From contig JAZDMO010000005.1 of the NCBI GenBank assembly GCA_043800905.1, positions 1 to 14,339 on the forward strand: a stretch of 14,339 bases of DNA, in the 5' to 3' direction. Position numbers and translations under genes: made by a program. The stretch's first letter is position 1. Every line of letters starts with the position of its first letter. This document shows positions 1-6,786 of the stretch, piece after piece. The notes below the pieces were generated by a model. The model did not search any database. It saw only the letters and a program-made list of their open reading frames with translations, and had not been told where the DNA came from. This DNA is from JAHITU01 sp043800905. GTDB lineage: Bacteria > Patescibacteriota > Minisyncoccia > Phycocordibacterales > UBA12079.

Positions 1-81
1 AGTTCTTACTCCATAGCCTTTGTAGACCATGTGAGCTGCATCTCTACGAACTTTAGGCATATTTGGATTCTTTGTATACAT
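1..81 (-). CDS. N-terminal fragment of a transposase-like helix-turn-helix protein (runs off the window)
   Basis: An ATG at 81-79 opens a frame that stays open to the window edge and gives 27 residues, beginning MYTKNPNMPKVRRDAAHMVY. The Asn-Pro then Arg/Lys-rich start, leading into what would be a first helix, resembles the N-terminus of IS481/IS3-type transposases and related helix-turn-helix integrase-like proteins as I remember them from CPR genomes. No catalytic residues are visible because the body lies outside the window. There is no SD-like sequence before the ATG. The gene sits directly against the broken end of the MacB-like permease at 107-883 and on the same strand, as expected if an insertion element interrupted that operon. 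It could instead be an ordinary helix-turn-helix regulator. Confidence 0.6.
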   Translation of the reverse strand, partial: MYTKNPNMPKVRRDAAHMVYKGYGVRT

Positions 82-95
82 AATGCTTGAATATT

Positions 96-116
96 ACACT
101 TTTTTGTTAAAAGTGT
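96..116. repeat. Hairpin at the transposase/permease junction
   Basis: Perfect 8-bp arms ACACTTTT (96-103) and AAAAGTGT (109-116) enclose a 5-nt loop. The stop codon of the truncated permease (107-109) lies inside it. It may be part of the end of the inserted element or a weak transcription stop; there is no T-tract on the permease side, so I do not call it a terminator. Confidence 0.55.
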
Positions 117-883
117 TTCCAAGCTATTGGGATATTACGAAGTAATGCGGTCACATTTTCTTCAACAGAGGTCATTTTATTTTCGTTTTCTACCTTAATA
201 TTAATACTTCCTACATTATCGCTCCCAGTTAAATAATGTTGAGCCGTATTAATTGGTATATAAATTAAATCATCAGAACTCCCTAAGCCTGAACCTCCTT
301 TAGAAACCGTCACTCCAATAACTGTAAAATCCAAACTCGCAATTCTAATTGTTTGACCGACAGGATTAACTCCTTCTCCGAACAAAGTATCTCGAGTATC
401 AGGTCCAAGAACAGCCACCTTAGATACTTTTTTAATATTATTAGCAGTAATGAAAGACCCTAATTCTACTTCCACATTTTTAACCTCTGGATAAGTTTCC
501 GTTACCCCATAAATACTAGTATTGGTATTAGATCCCTTAACAATAACTTGTTGTCTTGAAGTAACACTAGGAGCAACAGAAACAACTCCTGAAATTTCTT
601 CTGCAATAGCATCTGAATCTTCAATGGTTAAAGTTTCGGCAGAACCCATTCCTTGACTGACATGCATTCCCACCCCTTGAGAAGCCCCCGGAGAAACTGT
701 TAATAAATTAGAACCTAAAGATTCGATTCTACTTGAAATTTCAACAGTTGTTCCCTGTCCAATTGCCACCATTGTCACCACCGAAGCAATTCCAATCACA
801 ATACCCAAAACAGTCAGTCCTGAACGAACCTTATTAGATAATATCGCAAAAAATGTTTCTTCGAAAATATCAATAATTAGCAT
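107..883 (-). CDS. MacB/FtsX-type ABC transporter permease, C-terminally truncated
   Basis: This is the permease subunit of a MacAB-like ABC exporter. The visible 258 residues hold an N-terminal cytoplasmic segment, one membrane helix at about residues 20-41 (hydrophobic, ending AIGQG) and then most of the MacB-type extracytoplasmic core domain, rich in beta strands and Ser/Gly. Family members are usually about 400 residues and finish with three further membrane helices that form the FtsX domain; these are absent. The frame ends after ALLRN with a short tail (IPIAWKHF) that does not look like the family, about 26 bp before the start of a transposase-like gene. The likely cause is insertion of a mobile element, so the product probably cannot form a working channel. 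It is the third gene of the operon, 59 bp after the ABC ATPase. The ATG start fits the conserved start of the family. Family assignment is secure; disruption is inferred. Confidence 0.85.
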   Translation of the reverse strand: MLIIDIFEETFFAILSNKVRSGLTVLGIVIGIASVVTMVAIGQGTTVEISSRIESLGSNLLTVSPGASQGVGMHVSQGMGSAETLTIEDSDAIAEEISGVVSVAPSVTSRQQVIVKGSNTNTSIYGVTETYPEVKNVEVELGSFITANNIKKVSKVAVLGPDTRDTLFGEGVNPVGQTIRIASLDFTVIGVTVSKGGSGLGSSDDLIYIPINTAQHYLTGSDNVGSINIKVENENKMTSVEENVTALLRNIPIAWKHF

Positions 884-942
884 AATCTCTTTTAATTTTT
901 AATTAAACATTTATAAAACCTACTTTATAAACTTCATTTCAA

Positions 943-1653
943 TTATTCTCTCATTTCTTTAATTCTTTTTTTACTGTGTTCTCGAGAATCTTCAATAATT
1001 TTTCCATCTTTTATAGTGATTACCCTATCAGCATGCTCAGCAATATACCTTTCATGAGTAATTAAAATAATTGTTCTCCCCTCTTTATTTAATTTTTTGA
1101 ATGTATTCAAAATAATTTCTCCTGTCTTACTATCGAGATTACCAGTCGGCTCATCGGCTAAAATTAAAGAAGGATCGTTTACCAAAGCCCTTGCAATAGC
1201 AACTCTTTGCATTTGTCCACCAGACAATTGATTAGAAAGGTGGTTATATCTTTCCTTTGTTAATCCGGCATCCGTTAAGGCTTTATCCGCCATAGCATAT
1301 CTTTTTTCTCTTGGAACTCCTTCATAAACCAAGGGTAAATAAATATTTCTCAAAACAGAGGCTCGGGGTAAAAGATTAAAAGCTTGAAAAACAAATCCTA
1401 TTTTCTTTTTTCGAATCACAGCCAGTTCATCATCAGAAAAATCTGACACGTCATGTCCATCCAATAAATATTCACCACTTGTAGGTGTATCCAAAGCCCC
1501 TAAAATATGCATTAAAGTTGATTTTCCAGAACCTGATGGCCCAATAATAGCCACAAACTCTCCATCTTCTATTTTAAAAGAAACATCCCAAAGAGCTCTC
1601 GTTTCCGTATCGCCTGTTTTATAAAGTTTTGTTAGATTTCTACATTCAATCAT
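943..1653 (-). CDS. ABC transporter ATP-binding protein, MacB/LolD type
   Basis: This cytoplasmic ATPase subunit powers the neighbouring exporter. The 236 residues show the complete nucleotide-binding domain: Walker A GPSGSGKST (38-46), Q-loop Gln90, signature LSGGQ (143-147), Walker B LILADEP (163-169), D-loop NLDS and switch His200. The stretch around the Q-loop (VFQAFNLLP) is typical of the MacB/LolD/FtsE branch. Length is normal for a stand-alone subunit. It lies 107 bp after the membrane-fusion protein gene and 59 bp before the permease. The ATG has no SD in front of it; the leader is AT-rich (AACTAACACA-ATG). The C-terminal 20 residues are highly charged. The cargo cannot be read from the sequence; relatives export peptides, macrolides or lipoproteins. 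Confidence 0.95.
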   Translation of the reverse strand: MIECRNLTKLYKTGDTETRALWDVSFKIEDGEFVAIIGPSGSGKSTLMHILGALDTPTSGEYLLDGHDVSDFSDDELAVIRKKKIGFVFQAFNLLPRASVLRNIYLPLVYEGVPREKRYAMADKALTDAGLTKERYNHLSNQLSGGQMQRVAIARALVNDPSLILADEPTGNLDSKTGEIILNTFKKLNKEGRTIILITHERYIAEHADRVITIKDGKIIEDSREHSKKRIKEMRE

Positions 1654-1688
1654 TGTGTTAGTTAAAAATTTGTAAAGTTTTTAAAGTT

Positions 1689-1709
1689 AAAATTTGCTTT
1701 GCAAATTTT
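1689..1709 (-). other. Intercistronic hairpin in the exporter operon
   Basis: Perfect 9-bp arms AAAATTTGC and GCAAATTTT with a TTT loop (TTT on the plus strand) lie between the membrane-fusion and ATPase genes. The stem is AT-rich and has no strong T-tract, so processing or partial attenuation is more likely than full termination. A similar hairpin separates groES from groEL (5680-5700). Confidence 0.55.
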
Positions 1710-1760
1710 TATCTTAAACCATAGTTTATAAATCTTAAATCTAAATTAAAATTTATTTAA

Positions 1761-3548
1761 TTAATCTCTCATCATTCTCATAACTTGCATATCAGCCGAA
1801 GGAACACCACCACTAAATCCACCACTTCCTCCTCCAGTCTTAATGCTATTTGCAGAATTTGTTACAACACTCTGACCAATAATAATTTCATCACCATCAT
1901 TTAATCCAGACACAATTTCAGATTTTAAATCTGTGGTCAAACCCACTGTTACTTTTTTTCTTTTTGAAATTCCGTTTTCCAAAACATTTATAAAAGCTTG
2001 ATCACCCATATAACTAATCGCAGAATTAGAAACAACCAAAACGTCTTTTACTTCCTGAGTAATAATTTCTGCATTAACACTCATACTTGGCTTAATTCTT
2101 TTGTCATCTGTATCAAAACTAATTTTGACACCATAATTAACCACTCCAGAACTAACTGTCCCCATAGTGTCTAATTCAGATATTTGTCCTTCTATTACCA
2201 AATCATCAGCAGCATCAAAAGTTAAATTAACCTTTTGCCCAACTTGAACATCAGCAATTTCTATCTCATTTAAAACAATTTCTGCTTGTTTTTTATTAGT
2301 AATAAAAGTAATCACACTAGAACCCGAACTAACAGAATCTCCCTTAATAACGTCCACAGAAGCGACTACGCCATCAAAAGGAGCATAGATATAATAATTA
2401 ATTAAATCAGCTTTGGCATCAGCCAAAGAATTTTCTTTTTGCGTTACACTAATTTGAGAAGATCTTATTTCATAAGCATCCGCACCCGCAATTAATTCAG
2501 CCAAAGAACCTTCTTTTTCAGCAACTGTTCGGGTAGTATTTACAATTTCTTCCTGTTTATTTTTAATTAAATTTTTAGCACTCAATAATTCAGATAAAAC
2601 ACCATTAATTACCCCCGTGTAATTATTCAAAGAATTTAATTGAGTAGTAGAAAGAGATTTAATATTTAAATTTCTTTCTGAATATTCATCTTGATAAAGT
2701 TGAATAAGATTGTTGGCATTCTTAATTGCATCTGAAATATCTCTAGCGGTATTATAAGTTTGAGATACAAGAGATTCTATTTCTGCACGACTAGAATATC
2801 TGGTAGTATCCTTATAATCACCAAAATTATTATCATAAGCATCTTTAGCTTTAATATAAGAATCGTAAGATAAATCACTTAAATCATGAGAATTTTCATT
2901 ATAAGTACTAATAATATCTCCGTAATAAGCCACGTTCCATTGACCATTTGATAAATCATCTGAAAAAAGAATGTCCTGTAAACCGACTACCACTGAAGGC
3001 ATATCCAAAAAAGCATTTGAAACACTATTGAACGCATCTTCATAGGCTTCTTCTAAATCATTTTCAGCGCTAACTTTAGATTCTTTAGCTTGTGCCAAAG
3101 AATTTTCTGATTGCATCACATCTAATTCATCCGCTGGATTAGTTAATTTTTCGTAACTTAATTCTGCTGTTTCTAAATTAATTTCCGCATCACGAATATT
3201 TTTTTGAACATCGGTTGTATCCAAACAAGCCAAAAGAGTTCCTCTCGCAACTTCTTGTCCAGCTGTTACTCCAACATAATTTATATCACCCGAAGCTTTA
3301 AATTTTAAATCTACTTGGTTAGAAGCTGACACTTGACCATTTCCAGAAAGAGAAGAAGTTAAGGTTGTTTTCTTAACAATTTCTGTCTGTAAACTAGTAT
3401 TATTTTCTAAATTATTAAAATTAGCAAAAGTTAAATAAGTTCCACTTCCAATAACAATTAAAATTAAAATACTCCCCCAAATTTTATGGCGGAAGAATAA
3501 TTTGGTAATTTGGTAACCAAAATTTTTGATTTTTTTAATTAGTTTCAT
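1761..3548 (-). CDS. Membrane-fusion (HlyD/MacA-like) periplasmic adaptor protein
   Basis: This is the adaptor subunit of the MacAB-like exporter, anchored in the membrane and extending outward. After a basic N-terminus there is one membrane helix at about residues 24-42. The first half of a lipoyl-like motif lies at about 80-125 (DLKFKASGDI, GQEVARGTLL). A long, mostly helical region spans about 120-385, and the second lipoyl half at about 386-412 contains YAPFDGVVASVDVIKGDSV. Beta-barrel and membrane-proximal domains follow, then a Gly/Met-rich tail from about 571 (TGGGSGGFSGG). At 595 residues it is much longer than typical MacA (about 370-400); the excess is in the helical region, with extra Tyr/Asn/Ser-rich sequence at about 175-320. 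It is the first gene of the operon. An AT-rich leader with no SD precedes the ATG, and I could not place a convincing promoter. Confidence 0.88.
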   Translation of the reverse strand: MKLIKKIKNFGYQITKLFFRHKIWGSILILIVIGSGTYLTFANFNNLENNTSLQTEIVKKTTLTSSLSGNGQVSASNQVDLKFKASGDINYVGVTAGQEVARGTLLACLDTTDVQKNIRDAEINLETAELSYEKLTNPADELDVMQSENSLAQAKESKVSAENDLEEAYEDAFNSVSNAFLDMPSVVVGLQDILFSDDLSNGQWNVAYYGDIISTYNENSHDLSDLSYDSYIKAKDAYDNNFGDYKDTTRYSSRAEIESLVSQTYNTARDISDAIKNANNLIQLYQDEYSERNLNIKSLSTTQLNSLNNYTGVINGVLSELLSAKNLIKNKQEEIVNTTRTVAEKEGSLAELIAGADAYEIRSSQISVTQKENSLADAKADLINYYIYAPFDGVVASVDVIKGDSVSSGSSVITFITNKKQAEIVLNEIEIADVQVGQKVNLTFDAADDLVIEGQISELDTMGTVSSGVVNYGVKISFDTDDKRIKPSMSVNAEIITQEVKDVLVVSNSAISYMGDQAFINVLENGISKRKKVTVGLTTDLKSEIVSGLNDGDEIIIGQSVVTNSANSIKTGGGSGGFSGGVPSADMQVMRMMRD

Positions 3549-3612
3549 TTTATAAAATATTAAGTTTTAAACTTTAGTATCTATTACGTTTTTTGCGGTT
3601 TTTTCTTTCAAA

Positions 3613-3640
3613 TTGACTTATTTTGTTTAAAAGGTAATAT
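3613..3640 (+). promoter_or_regulatory. Promoter of the 57-residue small gene
   Basis: A -35 box TTGACT (3613-3618) and a -10 box TAATAT (3635-3640) are separated by 16 bp. The start would fall near 3647, about 38 nt before the ATG at 3685. The match to the vegetative sigma consensus is close. Confidence 0.7.
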
Positions 3641-3684
3641 CAAAGTAGAAGTTAAAATGATCAATTATAAAAAATGGGGGGAAA

Positions 3685-3858
3685 ATGAGTCTAGAAACAA
3701 GTTTTACCAGAGGGGAAATCGACGATCCTTTTTCAAAAGATATTAAAATCTATTACAACGGGAAAGAAGTTTCTCTCCAAGAAGTTGTGGAAGTTTGTAA
3801 TAAGCTTTTAAAAAGGCTTCCTAAAAAAATAGTGGAAAAAGAATTTTCAGATCTTTAA
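3685..3858 (+). CDS. Small hypothetical protein, 57 residues
   Basis: I do not recognise the family. The product starts MSLETSFTRGEIDDPF and ends KKIVEKEFSDL. It is charged and has no membrane helix; the middle reads as a short beta-hairpin (IKIYYNGKEVSL) followed by an amphipathic helix (QEVVEVCNKLLKRL), with one Cys at residue 38. Evidence that it is real: a good promoter at 3613-3640, a G-rich SD (GGGGGGA) about 4 nt before the ATG, and a strong hairpin terminator 17 bp after the stop. It is a single-gene unit on the plus strand, divergent from the exporter operon and convergent with groEL. The YYNGKEVSLQEV segment could suit a small binding or regulatory protein, but nothing here fixes a function. 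Confidence 0.75.
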   Translation: MSLETSFTRGEIDDPFSKDIKIYYNGKEVSLQEVVEVCNKLLKRLPKKIVEKEFSDL

Positions 3859-3875
3859 AAATGGACTGACGCCGA

Positions 3876-3915
3876 AAAGGGCGACAAGCTTTGCTTGTCG
3901 CCCTTTCTCATTTTT
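3876..3915 (+). terminator. Rho-independent terminator of the 57-residue gene
   Basis: A perfect 14-bp stem (3876-3889 with 3893-3906, core GGGCGACAAGC) closes a TTT loop and is followed by CTCATTTTTAT. It is one of the two strongest hairpins in the window, the other being the terminator at 14091-14130. Confidence 0.9.
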
Positions 3916-3954
3916 ATCTATTATAATATTATGCATAATATTATAATAGATAAA
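3913..3954. repeat. 42-bp perfect AT-rich palindrome
   Basis: Two 21-nt arms meet with no loop at the central ATGCAT (3931-3936); every base from 3913 to 3954 pairs with its mirror partner. It lies between the terminator of the small plus-strand gene and that of groEL. Apart from the central GC and one C/G pair it is entirely A/T. It could be a protein-binding site, a cruciform-forming site, or a remnant of an inverted duplication. Confidence 0.9.
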
Positions 3955-3967
3955 TTTACTTAGTAGA

Positions 3968-4003
3968 ATAAAAAAAATCCGTCCCTCAAACAAGGACGGA
4001 TTT
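3968..4003 (-). terminator. Terminator of groEL
   Basis: A 10-bp stem AAATCCGTCC (3975-3984) pairs with GGACGGATTT (3994-4003) around a 9-nt loop. Read on the minus strand it is followed by a run of seven or more T. It begins 11 bp after the groEL stop. The T-rich plus-strand flank (4001-4015) may let it work in both directions. Confidence 0.88.
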
Positions 4004-4013
4004 CTTTTTATTT

Positions 4014-5642
4014 TTACATTTCTGGATTTTCTTTCTTTTCTGGTTCTGGTTCATCAGCAATAGCTACTTCTGTAGTCAAAAGCACACTAGCTGAAGACAC
4101 GGCATTTTGAATTCCACTTCTCGCTACTTTAACAGGATCCAAAATCCCCGCCTTAAGCATATCATCTACAATTTGATCTTTAGCTGCATCATAACCAGCA
4201 TTGGCCTCAGAATTTTTAACTCTTTCTACAATCACCGAACCATCATCTTTCCCCGCATTAATAGCAATTTGTTTTAAAGGAGATTCCAAAGCTTTGATCA
4301 CAATTTCATAACCCACCTGAAACTCTGCTTCAAAATTTTTCAAAGTAGAAACAATTTTTTTACCAGAAAGTTTTTGAGCAATTTTTACAAAAGCCGAACC
4401 GCCTCCAGAAATAATTCCTTCTTCTATCGCCGCTTTAGTAGCGTTTACTGCATCTTCAATTTTCAATTTCAAATACTTCATTTCAGTCTCAGTAGAAGCT
4501 CCTACTCGAACAATCGCTACACCCCCCACTAATTTTGCAATCCTATTTTCAATTCTTTCTTTCTCATATTTAGATTTAGTATGAGAAGCAATCCCTTTTA
4601 ATTGTTCAATTCTTTTATCAATATTGGCTTTGGTTCCTTTTCCTCCTACAATAACAGTTTTGTCCTTGGTAGAAATAATCTTACTTGCCTGACCTAAAAC
4701 TTCTAAACCAATTTTTTCTAATTTCAAACCAGTTTCTTCGGTGACAACCTTGGCTCCCAAAGTAATCGCTAAATCATTCAATAATTCTTTTTTCTCATTT
4801 CCAAACCCCGGAGCTTTAATTGCTAAAACATTAAAAGCTCCCCGAATTCTATTCAAAACTAAAGTAGTCAAAGCTTCCCCGTCCAAATCTTCCGCAATAA
4901 TCACCAAATCTTTTTTACCTGTTTCAATTATTTTTTCCAACAAAGGTAAAATTTCTTTAATCGTAGAAATCTTTTTATCAGTTAAAAGCACCGACACATC
5001 TTTCATTTCAGATTCCATTCTTTCCCCATTGGTCACCATATAAGGTGAGAGATAACCTTTATCAATTTCCATTCCTTTCACCACTTCTGATTCAATTCCA
5101 AAAGATTGTGACTCCTCTACCGTCACAACTCCATCCTTACCAACCTTATCAATAGTATCCGCAATAATCGTTCCAATTTCTTCTGATTCAGCCGAAATAG
5201 TTGCCACTTGTTTGATTTCTTCTTTGTTTTTAATCGGCTTAGCCATAGCCTTAAGTTCTTTGACCACATCTTCCAAAGCCTTATTCATTCCTGCTTTAAT
5301 TCCCATAGCATTCACTCCCATAGCAGTTTTTTGCATTCCCGCTTCAATTAAAGCTTGAGCCAAAATAATAGAAGTAGTGGTTCCATCACCCGCAACATCA
5401 TTAGTTTTAGAAGCCACTTCTTTCATAATTTCAGCTCCCATATTTTCAAACTTATCTTTCAAAGAAATATCTTTAGCAATACTAACTCCGTCATTGGTAA
5501 TGGTTGGACTACCATAACTTTTTTCTAAAATTACATTTCTTCCTCGTGGTCCCAAAGTCACTTTCACTGCGTTGGCTACTTTATCTACTCCGTTTTTTAA
5601 AGCTTGTCTTGCTTCTGAATTGAAAATTATTTGTTTACTCAT
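4014..5642 (-). CDS. groEL: Chaperonin GroEL (Hsp60)
   Basis: This is the large chaperonin subunit that forms the ATP-driven double-ring folding chamber with GroES in the cytoplasm. The 542 residues cover the whole family. Visible landmarks: LGPRGRNVILE (30-40), NDGVSIAKDI (50-59), the nucleotide-binding GDGTTT (85-90), apical-domain residues such as DKKISTIKEILPLLE, and the C-terminal equatorial block with EEGIISGGGSA. The usual C-terminal Gly-Gly-Met repeat tail is missing; the protein ends in an acidic/Lys stretch, EPEPEKKENPEM. No SD is seen before the ATG (leader AACTAAATTAAT). It lies 119 bp after groES, with a hairpin between them, and ends at a clear terminator. Co-transcription from the groES promoter at 6165-6193 is likely. 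Confidence 0.98.
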   Translation of the reverse strand: MSKQIIFNSEARQALKNGVDKVANAVKVTLGPRGRNVILEKSYGSPTITNDGVSIAKDISLKDKFENMGAEIMKEVASKTNDVAGDGTTTSIILAQALIEAGMQKTAMGVNAMGIKAGMNKALEDVVKELKAMAKPIKNKEEIKQVATISAESEEIGTIIADTIDKVGKDGVVTVEESQSFGIESEVVKGMEIDKGYLSPYMVTNGERMESEMKDVSVLLTDKKISTIKEILPLLEKIIETGKKDLVIIAEDLDGEALTTLVLNRIRGAFNVLAIKAPGFGNEKKELLNDLAITLGAKVVTEETGLKLEKIGLEVLGQASKIISTKDKTVIVGGKGTKANIDKRIEQLKGIASHTKSKYEKERIENRIAKLVGGVAIVRVGASTETEMKYLKLKIEDAVNATKAAIEEGIISGGGSAFVKIAQKLSGKKIVSTLKNFEAEFQVGYEIVIKALESPLKQIAINAGKDDGSVIVERVKNSEANAGYDAAKDQIVDDMLKAGILDPVKVARSGIQNAVSSASVLLTTEVAIADEPEPEKKENPEM

Positions 5643-5679
5643 ATTAATTTAGTTAAAAGTTTATAATATTCATAAGGTC

Positions 5680-5700
5680 AAAAATTGCAAAGCAATTTTT
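5680..5700 (-). other. Hairpin between groES and groEL
   Basis: Perfect 9-bp arms AAAAATTGC (5680-5688) and GCAATTTTT (5692-5700) enclose a 3-nt loop. On the minus strand it follows the groES stop by about 60 nt. It could adjust the groES:groEL mRNA ratio by attenuation or processing. It shares the GCTTTGC/GCAAAGC tip with the hairpin at 1689-1709. Confidence 0.55.
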
Positions 5701-5761
5701 TATTTTTCATTTTTAATCATTATTTTGCATTTTACATTTTAAATTTGGTTATAATGAAATT

Positions 5762-6121
5762 TTATTTTATTATAGCTAAGATGTGTTCTTCTTTTATAAT
5801 ATAAAACTCTTCACCATTTACCTTAACTTCATCAAAACCATATTTTGAAAATAAAACTCTATCGCCAATCTTCACTGTCATTTTATTTAATTTTCCATCA
5901 TCATATTTTCCTTCTCCCACAGCCACGACAATTCCTTGATCTTTAACTTTTTCTTCATCATCTTGATTAGGTAAAATAATTCCAAAAGCTGTTTTCTTCT
6001 CTACTTCATCTTTATTAAGCGGTCTAATCAAAACCCTATCAGCTAAAGGTGTTATTCTTTGTTCATCAGAAACTTTTGTTTTCTTCTCTTTCTTAATTGA
6101 TGTAGTTTTTGTTTTACTCAT
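5762..6121 (-). CDS. groES: Co-chaperonin GroES (Hsp10)
   Basis: This is the heptameric lid of the GroEL chamber. The core runs from ITPLADRVLIRPL through the mobile loop (KTAFGIILP) to the C-terminal GDRVLFSKYGFDEVKVNGEEFYIIKEEHILAII, all typical. The chosen ATG at 6121-6119 gives 119 residues; bacterial GroES is usually about 95-100, so there is a Lys/Thr-rich N-terminal extension of about 22 residues (MSKTKTTSIKKEKKTK). A GTG at 6160 would add 13 hydrophobic residues, but it falls at the predicted transcription start, so it is unlikely. No SD is seen; the leader ends TATAAAAAT. The gene precedes groEL on the same strand. Confidence 0.95.
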   Translation of the reverse strand: MSKTKTTSIKKEKKTKVSDEQRITPLADRVLIRPLNKDEVEKKTAFGIILPNQDDEEKVKDQGIVVAVGEGKYDDGKLNKMTVKIGDRVLFSKYGFDEVKVNGEEFYIIKEEHILAIIK

Positions 6122-6164
6122 ATTTTTATAGAAAATTAAACTAATAATAGATAAAATCACCGAT

Positions 6165-6193
6165 ATTATATTGATATGAAAACTTCAAGTCAA
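6165..6193 (-). promoter_or_regulatory. Promoter of groES-groEL
   Basis: On the minus strand, -35 TTGACT (6193-6188), a 17-bp spacer and -10 TATAAT (6170-6165) form the best sigma-70-like promoter in the window. Transcription would start near 6158, giving a leader of about 37 nt. No CIRCE (TTAGCACTC-N9-GAGTGCTAA) or other clear heat-shock operator is present around it. Confidence 0.8.
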
Positions 6194-6198
6194 TAACA

Positions 6199-6786
6199 TT
6201 AAAATTTATTCAAAAGATACATGGCTATCTCAAAATCTTTTCTAACCAACTCTTTCCCCTCATCTAATTCTATCTTATTCCAACTTTTTTCTATTTTTTT
6301 CCTGAGCCACTCAATGCCCTCTTTTGTTTTATGTTTATGAATCCCGTAAGTAAGATAAAACATATCTGGTAATTCTGTTATATGTGCCATAGCATCAGCT
6401 GAAGCAATAATTTTTTCTTCAATACTTTCTTTTTTTCTAAATACTGATCCGCGATGATTTAAAATACAATCTTGAACTTGTTTAATTTTTTCTTCTGGAT
6501 AATTTAATTCCATCAAGATATCTTTAGCTAAACGAGCTCCATGTTCGTGGTGGTCTTTATAATATTCAAAATTTAAAATTCCCGCATAGTCGTGTAATAA
6601 AGCCGCTAATTCTAAAACTTCTAAATCAGCTTTTAGAACTTTTCCTAAATTCAAACTATGCTTAACCACAGGAAGAATATGAAAATTGAAAACAGTATCG
6701 CCAAAAAAATTATTAGGTGAATCGTTTGCTTCTTTAACCATTTTTATGACTTCATCTCTAATTTTTAAAAAATCATAATCATTCAT
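6199..6786 (-). CDS. HD-domain phosphohydrolase-like protein
   Basis: This is a cytoplasmic metal-dependent hydrolase of the HD superfamily, which cleaves phosphate esters of nucleotides or cyclic nucleotides. With the ATG start the product has 195 residues. Metal-binding candidates are His43 (VVKHSL), the HD pair His65-Asp66 (ALLHDYAG), the His cluster at 79-82 (DHHEHG), and Asp131 (ASADAMAHI), in the right order for the fold. An upstream TTG (6804) also keeps the frame open, but ATG at 6786 is preferred: it overlaps the end of rmuC by 8 bp (ATGAATGA), a normal coupling arrangement. It is probably co-transcribed with rmuC. The substrate cannot be deduced; the fold places it near YfbR/RelA-SpoT-type or uncharacterised HD proteins. 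Confidence 0.88.
   Translation of the reverse strand: MNDYDFLKIRDEVIKMVKEANDSPNNFFGDTVFNFHILPVVKHSLNLGKVLKADLEVLELAALLHDYAGILNFEYYKDHHEHGARLAKDILMELNYPEEKIKQVQDCILNHRGSVFRKKESIEEKIIASADAMAHITELPDMFYLTYGIHKHKTKEGIEWLRKKIEKSWNKIELDEGKELVRKDFEIAMYLLNKF

Noticed and set aside
3549..3612. Promoter for the exporter operon
   Set aside because: Several AT-rich -10-like hexamers exist (such as TAATAT at 3562-3557), but none has a convincing -35, so no call was made.
4741..5043. Plus-strand frame inside groEL
   Set aside because: Antisense shadow of a highly conserved gene.
6122..6160. GTG start giving GroES 13 extra residues
   Set aside because: It coincides with the expected transcription start of the groES promoter, and the added residues are unlike GroES.
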